Assembly (NCBI GenBank): GCA_027625225.1
Contig: JAQBWG010000085.1
Coordinates: forward strand, 1 to 7,673
Direction of reading: 5' to 3'
Source: Chloroflexota bacterium
GTDB lineage: Bacteria > Chloroflexota > Dehalococcoidia > Lucifugimonadales > VGZR01
DNA length: 7,673 nt
Shown: in pieces, positions 1 through 5,066 of the stretch
Numbering within the stretch: position 1 is the first letter of the stretch
Layout of the letters: every line of letters starts with the position of its first letter
Position numbers and translations under genes: made by a program
Notes under the pieces: model-generated
Told to the model about the DNA's origin: nothing
Databases searched by the model: none
The model's input: the letters and a program-made list of their open reading frames with translations, nothing else

Positions 1-231
1 TTTCCGGTGGGCAAACCCGTCAACCTGGGCAACGAACGCCTCATTATCAACCCCGGCGGTGTAGGGCAACCCCGCGACGGCGATCCGAGAGCCAGCTTTG
101 CCATCTACGACGATGCGCAAAAGACAATCACTCACCTGCGTGCCGAATACGACGTTGCCAAGACCCAGAAAAAGATACTCGCGAACGGACTCCCAAAGGT
201 GTTGGCCGACCGACTGGAGTTCGGCCGCTAG
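1..231 (+). CDS. Metallophosphoesterase, C-terminal fragment
   Basis: This is the 3' end of a gene that begins before the window; the frame is open from base 1 and ends at TAG 229-231, leaving 76 residues. The GTG at base 7 is not taken as a start because the frame continues upstream and the visible part is only a C-terminal domain. The stretch LIINPGGVGQPRDGDPRAS matches the 'INPGSVGQPRDGDPRAS' signature near the C-terminus of YfcE-like / diadenosine-tetraphosphatase-like calcineurin-fold phosphoesterases, where it follows the last metal-binding histidines. Those metal ligands lie outside the window, so activity cannot be judged. It converges on the next gene with only 3 bp between the stop codons. 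The family call rests on this one motif; the substrate is unknown. Confidence 0.75.
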   Translation, partial: FPVGKPVNLGNERLIINPGGVGQPRDGDPRASFAIYDDAQKTITHLRAEYDVAKTQKKILANGLPKVLADRLEFGR

Positions 232-234
232 TCC

Positions 235-1026
235 CTAGTAGTCCTCGTCGTCCTCGTAATCGTCGTCATCATGGTCGTGCGAATGTTCGTCGTGGCTGTG
301 TGCCGACTGCGGCACCAGCGCTATCGAGCGGTCTCGTCCCTTGGTCTTCGGCTTGGGAAGATTGACGATGGCCGTCTTCGTTGCCTTCAATTCTTTGGTC
401 GCCTTGGCGTCTGTCGCGATGGCCGCCGCGCCGATGTTCCGCAGCGTCTCCAAATCGCCCTGCGTCAGCGATGCCGGTGCCTCCATGATGAGGAACTTAT
501 CGATATAACTGCGGGTCTTGAGCAGGGCCAGCAGGCTTTTCATAGTCACCGGGAACAGGTCTTTGTGCGGACGGAAAAATATCCCGTCCATTGGCAATTC
601 ATGGATGGCGCGTGCATCGTCCTCGTCGAGGTCTGGGCCCAGCGTCACGAATATGCCGATGTCCTCGTCGTTCAACACCGCTGCAGGTGTGGTGCCGATG
701 TCCAGCACCGCGAAATCGCCGCCCAGCTTCTTCAGCGCCGCCGTCTGGTCTTCTGTGATGGATGGGATGCGAACGCCCCACACTTTGTCCTTCAAAGCAG
801 TCGCAACCTTTTCTACCGTGGCCTTCGTCCACGAGCTCAACTCAACCACATAGGCGTCGATACTGTCTCCGGACGTTGCCGTCTTCTTCGATAACTCCGC
901 AGGGGTACCGCGGCCGATAATCATCAGCGCGGGATTCGCCGCGTCCTTCTTGCTCGCCGAACCGAACCCCAGCGGGGCCGCGGTCTGCTGTCCGACCTTT
1001 TCCAACTTGTCCGTCAGTTTACTCAT
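235..1026 (-). CDS. Conserved-looking protein, probable (beta/alpha)8 barrel with His/Asp-rich tail
   Basis: 263 residues; ATG at 1024-1026 preceded by GAGGT (complement of 1031-1035) four bases upstream, stop TAG. I do not recognise a named family. Strand-like hydrophobic segments recur at about residues 33-38 (ALMIIG), 58-63 (AYVVEL), 82-87, 105-110 (FAVLDI), 123-129 (IGIFVTL), 148-152 (GIFF), 177-182 (FLIMEA) and 200-204. Each is followed by a helix-like stretch. Eight strand/helix units suggest a TIM-barrel-like fold; this is inference. No catalytic motif stands out. Residues 243-263 form a low-complexity tail with 5 His, 9 Asp and 3 Glu, which could bind Zn, Ni or Co ions or act as an acidic surface tag. 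There is no signal peptide, so it should be cytoplasmic. It is divergent from the esterase gene across about 200 bp. Real coding on this strand is favoured over the antisense frames by the SD, the regular fold pattern and the codon use. Confidence 0.85.
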   Translation of the reverse strand: MSKLTDKLEKVGQQTAAPLGFGSASKKDAANPALMIIGRGTPAELSKKTATSGDSIDAYVVELSSWTKATVEKVATALKDKVWGVRIPSITEDQTAALKKLGGDFAVLDIGTTPAAVLNDEDIGIFVTLGPDLDEDDARAIHELPMDGIFFRPHKDLFPVTMKSLLALLKTRSYIDKFLIMEAPASLTQGDLETLRNIGAAAIATDAKATKELKATKTAIVNLPKPKTKGRDRSIALVPQSAHSHDEHSHDHDDDDYEDDEDY

Positions 1027-1215
1027 CTAGACCTCAAATAGTGGGATTTCACGGATAGCGGACAGACATCGAAGCCTGGCGTCCCCGTGGTTTTTTAAAC
1101 ATCCACGAATTGTAACAGGCAATTCCGCTTGCGAAGCGACCGCATCCCCTTTAATCTGATTGTTAGCCAGATTTTTATACACGTCTTGGAAAAGGTCACA
1201 TCTGTACGGTGTGCC

Positions 1216-1220
1216 GGGAG
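1216..1220 (+). promoter_or_regulatory. Shine-Dalgarno of the esterase gene
   Basis: GGGAG lies 7 bases before the ATG at 1228. It fixes the start there rather than at a TTG at 1129, whose extra 33 residues are not typical of the family. Confidence 0.65.
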
Positions 1221-1227
1221 CGCCAGC

Positions 1228-1935
1228 ATGAGATACGTAGAGCACGACGGAGAGGCACTGAAATACATAACCATCGAGCCCAACGGCTATAGAGATGGTG
1301 AAAGCTACCCCATGGTGGTCTTCCTGCACGGTTTCGGGTCCGATATGGACGATGTTGCGCGGCTGACCACCCGCATTGACACCAACGGCTATATCTATGC
1401 CTGCCCCAACGCGCCTATCTCTATGTCCATGAACGGCGACATCGGTTACGCTTGGGCGCCACTCGGTGGCGATGGGTCTCGCGAGGCTCAGGACCACGCC
1501 GAGGTGTTGCTGCACGAGTTCTACGAAGAAGCCTTCGGTGAATATAGCATCGCCCCCGGGCAGGCCGTACTGGTCGGATTTTCACAGGGTGGCATGATGG
1601 CCCTTCGCACCGGTCTGACAGCTCCGGAGACGTTCCGTGGCGTGGCCATGTTAAGTTCAAAGGTTCCCGACCCCGACGACCTGCGTACCCTCCTGCCCGG
1701 CAACAAATCCCAGTCTGTCTTCGTTGCCCACGGTAGTGCTGACATGGTTATCCCGGTTATCGAAGCCCATCGCTCCGTCGAGTTCCTTACCAGGGAAGGC
1801 TACGACCCCGTCTACAAAGAATATCTGATGGAACACGAAGTCAACCCGTCCGTTGCCCACGACCTCGCCGACTGGATGCACAAAGTGCTGCCGCCCGGCG
1901 GCGTCCGGCGCCCTCTCGCCTCCCGCCGACGTTGA
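1228..1935 (+). CDS. Carboxylesterase / phospholipase-type alpha/beta hydrolase (Abhydrolase_2-like)
   Basis: 235 residues from the ATG at 1228. A serine hydrolase, probably cytoplasmic, cleaving carboxylic esters. The oxyanion-hole region is FLHGFGSD (residues 32-39). The nucleophile elbow is G-F-S-Q-G with Ser119, the acid is Asp172 in HGSADMVIP, and the base is His203 in MEHEVNP. The order and spacing match the Abhydrolase_2 family (YpfH / carboxylesterase group), whose members are usually 200-230 residues. All three triad residues are present, so the enzyme should be active. The last 15 or so residues (PPGGVRRPLASRRR) are an unusual Arg/Pro-rich extension beyond the normal final helix. 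It is first in a same-strand run with an aldolase and two dehydrogenases, so it may release an acid or open a lactone for them; that link is inferred from proximity. No convincing promoter was found in 1027-1227, and substrate specificity is not readable. Confidence 0.87.
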   Translation: MRYVEHDGEALKYITIEPNGYRDGESYPMVVFLHGFGSDMDDVARLTTRIDTNGYIYACPNAPISMSMNGDIGYAWAPLGGDGSREAQDHAEVLLHEFYEEAFGEYSIAPGQAVLVGFSQGGMMALRTGLTAPETFRGVAMLSSKVPDPDDLRTLLPGNKSQSVFVAHGSADMVIPVIEAHRSVEFLTREGYDPVYKEYLMEHEVNPSVAHDLADWMHKVLPPGGVRRPLASRRR

Positions 1936-1967
1936 CCGTTCGGCGCCGTTGTTCTACCATCGGCGCC
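1906..1967. repeat. Three copies of CGGCGCC around the esterase/aldolase junction
   Basis: CGGCGCC occurs at 1906-1912, 1941-1947 and 1961-1967. The core GGCGCC is self-complementary, so the last two copies can also pair as a 6-bp stem with a 14-base loop in the 33-bp gap just before the aldolase ATG at 1969. No U-run follows, so it is not a classical terminator. It could modulate translation of the aldolase, which has no visible SD, or simply reflect high GC content. Confidence 0.35.
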
Positions 1968-1968
1968 T

Positions 1969-2733
1969 ATGAAACCAAACCGTATAGTCACCGCTCTTAA
2001 AGAAGGCCGCAAGGCCTCTGGCTGCATCCTCATGTTCCCCTCCACCGACCTGGTGGACTTGGCTGGTATTGCTGGCTTTGAATTCATCCACCTCGACGGT
2101 GAGCACGGCAGCTTTTCCCCTGAATCGCTCGACGCCATGTGCCGGGCTGCCGAGGCGGCAGGACTTAGCGTCACCGCACGAACGCCCGGCCTAGACCCCG
2201 CTATAATCAACCTCTATCTCGACCGCGGTGTGCAGGGCATTATCGGCCCCCACATCGAGACCGCCGAAGAAGCGAAGGCCCTTGTCGACGCGTGCCGCTT
2301 CGGCCCCGACGGCGACCGCAGTTGGGGCGGAGGTCGCGCAACCTTCTACAACGACCCTGCGTCCATAAAAGACGAACACGGCAGCCGCCTTCACATCATG
2401 AAGCAGGCCAACGACAACATGCTGGTCATCGCCCAGTTGGAAACCATTAAAGGCTTCAGCAACATCGAGTCTATCCTGAAGGTCAAGGGCATCGACGGCT
2501 TCACCCACGGCCCCAACGACCTGGCCCAGTCCATGGGGCTTCCCGGCCAGCCCGAGCACCCCACTGTCATTGAGGCCATAGGTGACGCCAACAGGCGTAT
2601 TCACGCCGGTGGCGGTAAGATGTGGGGAGACCTGACCGATACCACTTACGCACACCAGCTCTTTTTGAGTGCATCCCGGGTCTTCCTTAAGAACCTGAAA
2701 CAGGAAGCCAAGGGCAAAATGGGAGGATATTGA
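1969..2733 (+). CDS. HpcH/HpaI-type class II aldolase
   Basis: 254 residues, the usual length for the HpcH/HpaI aldolase / citrate lyase beta family. Members cleave 4-hydroxy-2-ketoacids (for example 2,4-dihydroxyhept-2-enedioate or 2-keto-3-deoxy sugar acids) to pyruvate and an aldehyde, using a divalent metal. Expected active-site residues are visible: HLDGEH with the catalytic His46 after Asp43/Glu45, Arg71 in TARTPG (substrate carboxylate), Gln156 and metal ligand Glu158 in IAQLET, and metal ligand Asp184 in GPNDLAQS. The enzyme therefore looks intact. Residues 119-125 (WGGGRAT) form a Gly-rich loop in place of the usual arm preceding the metal site. The ATG at 1969 lacks a recognisable SD; it lies 33 bp after the esterase stop, so coupled or SD-independent initiation is likely. 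Its stop TGA (2731-2733) overlaps the next start as TGATG, implying co-translation with the first dehydrogenase. The substrate is unknown; a sugar-acid type is a reasonable guess from the neighbours. Confidence 0.9.
   Translation: MKPNRIVTALKEGRKASGCILMFPSTDLVDLAGIAGFEFIHLDGEHGSFSPESLDAMCRAAEAAGLSVTARTPGLDPAIINLYLDRGVQGIIGPHIETAEEAKALVDACRFGPDGDRSWGGGRATFYNDPASIKDEHGSRLHIMKQANDNMLVIAQLETIKGFSNIESILKVKGIDGFTHGPNDLAQSMGLPGQPEHPTVIEAIGDANRRIHAGGGKMWGDLTDTTYAHQLFLSASRVFLKNLKQEAKGKMGGY
2722..2726 (+). promoter_or_regulatory. Shine-Dalgarno of dehydrogenase 1, inside the aldolase gene
   Basis: GGAGG lies 6 bases before the ATG at 2733, at the very end of the aldolase coding sequence. It selects the ATG at 2733 over a TTG at 2730 and an internal ATG at 2742. 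The second dehydrogenase likewise starts M-A-T-M-K-A-A-L, which supports M-T-T-M-K-A-A-L here. Confidence 0.75.
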
Positions 2734-3776
2734 TGACAACCATGAAAGCCGCCCTTTACCAGGGCGACCGAAAACTAAAAGTGCGGGACATCCCCAAGCC
2801 GGCGCTCGGCCCCGGTCAAGTGACCGTCAAAGTGCGCGCCGAGGGCGTCTGCGGCTCCGACCTGCTCCTGTGGTGGGACAAGAAAGAGCCGGAAGAAAGG
2901 CCCGCAGGCCACGAAGTCTCCGGCGAAATCGTCGAGGTCGGCAAGGGCGTCAGCAAAGATCGCATCGGCGAGCACGTCGCCATCGACATCCTTGGCATGG
3001 GCCTCAACTGCAACGTCTGCTGGTACTGCCGTCAGGGCCAGACCATCCACTGCACCAACAAAAAGCCCGACACCGGTGGCGGCTACGCTGAATACATCGT
3101 CCGCAACTCCTCCGGCTGCTTCACCATCCCAAAGAGCCTTTCCTGGGAAGAGTGCGGGCTTGCTGAGCCTCTCGCCGTCTCCGTCCACGCCGTGCGACGC
3201 GGACGCATGAAGCCCGGCGAAACCGTGCTCGTGCTCGGCGCGGGCAACATCGGCCTCACCTCAGTCGCCGCCGCCCGGGCCATGGGCGCGGGCAAGGTCA
3301 TCGTCACCGCGCGCCATCCGCATCAGGCCGACATGGCGAAGAAGGTCGGCGCCGACGTCGTCCTGCCCGACAAAGGCAAAGAGCTTGAAGACGGCATCGC
3401 CGACGCCACCGACGGCCGCGGTGCTGACGTCATCCTTGAATCGGTCGGCGGCCGCACCGACGCCACCATCCAGCAGTCCATCAAGTTCGCCCGCAAGCAG
3501 GGTCGCATCGTCATCCTCGGAGGTTTTTGGGTGCCCATCACCGTAGACTGGCTCCAGCCCCTCATGAAAGAGCACTCCATCATCTTCTCGTCCTGCTACG
3601 GCGTACTCGACGCCCGCGACGACTTCGAGGTCGCCATCGACCTCATGGCCGACAAACGCGTCAATATCAAGCCCATGGTCACCCACAAGTTCGGCCTCGA
3701 CGACATCCAGAAAGCCGTCGACACCGCCTACGACAAAACCAGCGGCTCCATCAAAGTCCAGATACATATGTCATGA
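2733..3776 (+). CDS. Zinc-dependent medium-chain dehydrogenase 1 (sorbitol/threonine dehydrogenase-like)
   Basis: 347 residues, typical of MDR polyol/threonine dehydrogenases, which oxidise a secondary alcohol to a ketone. Catalytic zinc ligands are Cys40 (GVCGSD), His60-Glu61 (AGHE) and the Glu of AEPLAV (Glu145). The structural zinc lobe is intact as Cys93, Cys96, Cys99 and Cys107 (C-x2-C-x2-C-x7-C). The Rossmann segment has GAGNIG (169-174). At the end of the second Rossmann strand, where NAD-dependent members have Asp, the sequence is VTARHPHQ, which points to NADP(H). The EPLAVSVHAVRRG stretch resembles sorbitol dehydrogenase. It is translationally coupled to the aldolase by TGATG, so the two probably act in one pathway. 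The next gene is a full-length paralogue. The substrate is not determinable: a polyol, sugar, sugar acid or beta-hydroxy amino acid are all possible. Codon use is strongly C-ending, as in the paralogue. Confidence 0.93.
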   Translation: MTTMKAALYQGDRKLKVRDIPKPALGPGQVTVKVRAEGVCGSDLLLWWDKKEPEERPAGHEVSGEIVEVGKGVSKDRIGEHVAIDILGMGLNCNVCWYCRQGQTIHCTNKKPDTGGGYAEYIVRNSSGCFTIPKSLSWEECGLAEPLAVSVHAVRRGRMKPGETVLVLGAGNIGLTSVAAARAMGAGKVIVTARHPHQADMAKKVGADVVLPDKGKELEDGIADATDGRGADVILESVGGRTDATIQQSIKFARKQGRIVILGGFWVPITVDWLQPLMKEHSIIFSSCYGVLDARDDFEVAIDLMADKRVNIKPMVTHKFGLDDIQKAVDTAYDKTSGSIKVQIHMS

Positions 3777-3809
3777 TGGACGCAAAGGGTTCTGCCCATT
3801 TGGGGATGT

Positions 3810-3833
3810 CAAGAAGGGGCGCGCGCCTTCTTG
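3810..3833. repeat. Hairpin 1 of the inter-dehydrogenase spacer
   Basis: CAAGAAGG (3810-3817) is the perfect reverse complement of CCTTCTTG (3826-3833), enclosing an 8-base GC-only loop. It starts 34 bp after the stop of dehydrogenase 1. No T-run follows. It may protect the upstream mRNA 3' end or be part of a composite repeat. Confidence 0.6.
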
Positions 3834-3835
3834 CA

Positions 3836-3880
3836 GGGTGCAGGGACAGCGTCCCTGTCGGGGCCTGGGGTGTCCCCAGA
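3836..3880. repeat. Dispersed hairpin repeat, family A, copy 1
   Basis: This block of about 45 bp begins GGGTGCAG and contains CAGGGACAGCGTCCCTG (7-bp arms, 3-base loop, 3841-3857) followed by CTGGGGTGTCCCCAG (6-bp arms, 3865-3879). A second copy lies at 7491-7534. They share GGGTGCAG at the left, an inner CAGC/CTG, and CTGGGG(G)TGTCCCC with trailing GA at the right. In copy 2 the first hairpin is eroded. Two copies 3.6 kb apart in unrelated contexts indicate a dispersed REP-like or non-autonomous element. Confidence 0.7.
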
Positions 3881-3889
3881 CTATTTTTT
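3865..3889 (+). terminator. Terminator-like hairpin after dehydrogenase 1
   Basis: The 6-bp GC-rich stem CTGGGG/CCCCAG with a TGT loop is followed four bases later by TTTTTT (3884-3889). The geometry fits a rho-independent terminator, although the stem is short and the U-tract slightly distant. If it works, it would end or attenuate transcription between the two dehydrogenases. Confidence 0.5.
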
Positions 3890-3892
3890 ATT

Positions 3893-3930
3893 CCCCTCTC
3901 CCTCAGGGAGAGGGGCTAGGGGAGAGGGAG
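3893..3930. repeat. CCCTCTCCC/GGGAGAGGG palindromic repeat
   Basis: CCCCTCTCCCT (3893-3903) and AGGGAGAGGGG (3905-3915) form an almost uninterrupted 23-bp palindrome, followed by a third purine-rich arm, GGGGAGAGGGAG (3919-3930). This resembles a dispersed repeat of the 'CCCTCTCCCT-GGGAGAGGG-TAGGGTGAGGG' kind that I recall from many bacterial genomes. The last arm ends 8 bases before the ATG of dehydrogenase 2, so the repeat also supplies its SD. Confidence 0.75.
3926..3930 (+). promoter_or_regulatory. Shine-Dalgarno of dehydrogenase 2, within a repeat arm
   Basis: GGGAG lies 8 bases before the ATG at 3939. It is the end of the purine-rich arm of the palindromic repeat. It supports a start at 3939 instead of upstream in-frame codons that would translate the repeat itself. 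Confidence 0.6.
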
Positions 3931-3938
3931 AAAACACA

Positions 3939-4979
3939 ATGGCTACCATGAAAGCCGCCCTTTGGGACGGCAAAAAGATGCAACTCAAACAACTCGAGCG
4001 GCCCGAGCCGGGCCCCGGTGACGCCGTCGTGAAGCTGCGCTCAAGCGGCATCTGCGGCTCCGACCTGCTCATCTACTACGACAAGAAAACCCCAGAGACC
4101 ATCCCCGCCGGGCACGAACTAGCAGGCGAAATCGTCGCCGTCGGCCCCGGTGTGGACAAGAAGCGGGTAGGGGAACGTGTTGCCCTCGACAACATCGGCG
4201 CCGGACGCGGCTGCATGCAGTGCTGGTACTGCCGCACCGGCCAGTACTTCCTCTGCGACAAGCCCGAAGAAGACCGCGGCGGTGGCTTTGCCGAATACAC
4301 CGTCGTGCGCGCCGCCGGATGCTTCCCCATGCACGACAACCTCTCCTGGGAAGAGGGCGCGCTCACCGAGCCGCTCGCCGTCGCCGTCCACGCCGTTCGC
4401 CGTGGCGAGCTGACCGGCGGTGAGACCGTCGCCGTCCTCGGCTCAGGTACCATCGGCCTCAACTGCATCGCTGCCGCGCGTGCCCTCGGCGCGGGCAAAA
4501 TCATCGCAACCGCGCGACACCCGCAGCAGGTCGAGATGGCCAGGAAGCTCGGCGCTGACGCAGCCGTCTCGTCGGAAGGCACCGTGCTCAAAGAAGCCCT
4601 CGCAGACATCACCGACGGACGCGGCGCCGACCTCACCATCGAGGCCGTCGGCGGACGCAGCGACGACGTGCTCAAGCAGGCCATCGACGTCACCCGCCAG
4701 CAGGGCCGCATCTCCACCACCGGCAACTTCTGGCGGCCCGTGCAGGTCGACTGGTTCCAGGCCCTGCTCAAGGAGCAGTCGTGGATTTGGGCGGCGGTCT
4801 ACGGCATCCTCGACGGACGCCACGACTACGAAATCGCCCTCGACCTCATGGCCTCGGGCCGTGCCAACATGAAGCAGATCGTGACGCACACCGTGGGGCT
4901 GGACGACATCCAGAAGGGCGTCGAGATTTCCTACAACAAAAAGCAGACCGGCGCAATCAAAGTCCAGGTCCTGCAGTAA
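3939..4979 (+). CDS. Zinc-dependent medium-chain dehydrogenase 2 (paralogue of the preceding gene)
   Basis: 346 residues, collinear with dehydrogenase 1 over its whole length and, by eye, identical at somewhat more than half the positions. All key residues are kept: Cys39 (GICGSD), His59-Glu60, Glu144 (TEPLAV), structural zinc Cys92, Cys95, Cys98 and Cys106, and the Rossmann motif GSGTIG (168-173). The cofactor loop reads ATARHPQQ, again lacking the NAD-selecting Asp. Differences cluster where substrate specificity would be expected: the zinc-lobe tip, residues 43-54 (LLIYYDKKTPET against LLLWWDKKEPEE), and residues 260-290. An ancient tandem duplication with divergence in substrate, or successive steps in one pathway, is likely. 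An in-frame extension to about 3831 would encode repeat sequence and is rejected. The gene follows a repeat-filled spacer with a terminator-like hairpin, so it may have lower or separate expression. It converges on an unrelated gene, and the exact reaction is unknown. Confidence 0.93.
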   Translation: MATMKAALWDGKKMQLKQLERPEPGPGDAVVKLRSSGICGSDLLIYYDKKTPETIPAGHELAGEIVAVGPGVDKKRVGERVALDNIGAGRGCMQCWYCRTGQYFLCDKPEEDRGGGFAEYTVVRAAGCFPMHDNLSWEEGALTEPLAVAVHAVRRGELTGGETVAVLGSGTIGLNCIAAARALGAGKIIATARHPQQVEMARKLGADAAVSSEGTVLKEALADITDGRGADLTIEAVGGRSDDVLKQAIDVTRQQGRISTTGNFWRPVQVDWFQALLKEQSWIWAAVYGILDGRHDYEIALDLMASGRANMKQIVTHTVGLDDIQKGVEISYNKKQTGAIKVQVLQ

Positions 4980-4986
4980 GACTACC

Positions 4987-5023
4987 TGTCACGCTGAAGA
5001 ACAGCGAAACATCTAGGGTGGGG
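4987..5023. repeat. Dispersed repeat, family B, degenerate copy
   Basis: This 37-base stretch aligns without gaps to 7371-7407 at 28 of 37 positions, sharing the ends TGTCA and GGGTGGGG and the inner AGCGAA. It lies just after the stop of dehydrogenase 2. Confidence 0.6.
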
Positions 5024-5026
5024 CCG

Positions 5027-5066
5027 TAACCCGCTCGTCCTGAGCCTGTCGAAGGACGCCGGGTTA
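5027..5066. repeat. Double inverted repeat of the CTGAGCCTGTCGAAGG type, overlapping a stop codon
   Basis: The outer arms TAACCCG (5027-5033) and CGGGTTA (5060-5066) and the inner arms CGTCCT (5036-5041) and AGGACG (5053-5058) form a 40-bp two-tier hairpin. The loop contains the widely dispersed CTGAGCCTGTCGA core. It lies between convergent genes and could act as a bidirectional terminator, although no T-run is present. The final TTA is the stop codon of the minus-strand gene that follows. Confidence 0.75.

Noticed and set aside
232..234. Convergent gene pairs separated by exactly 3 bp (also at 6847-6849)
   Set aside because: Tight convergent packing is common in compact genomes, and nothing in the bases suggests a special junction.
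271..894. 207-codon open frame on the plus strand
   Set aside because: It is antisense to the 235-1026 gene; its translation is Arg/Cys-rich with no fold pattern, a typical GC-rich shadow.
1129..1227. N-terminal extension of the esterase from a TTG
   Set aside because: It adds 33 residues before the family's usual start and has no SD; the ATG at 1228 has GGGAG at the right distance.
1027..1227. Promoters in the divergent esterase / barrel-protein gap
   Set aside because: TATACA at 1176 and an inverted TACAAT are present, but neither has a matching -35 at 16-18 bp. Small hairpins such as CGCTTGCGAAGCG (1126-1138) have no clear role.
2191..2739. 182-codon open frame on the minus strand
   Set aside because: It is antisense to the aldolase, whose active-site motifs prove the plus strand is coding.
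3831..3938. N-terminal extension of dehydrogenase 2 in the same open frame
   Set aside because: It would translate hairpin repeats. Alignment with dehydrogenase 1 begins exactly at M-A-T-M-K-A-A-L, and the SD precedes 3939.
4076..4771. 231-codon open frame on the minus strand
   Set aside because: It is antisense to dehydrogenase 2; its Ser/Pro/Arg-rich translation is an artefact of C-ending codons.
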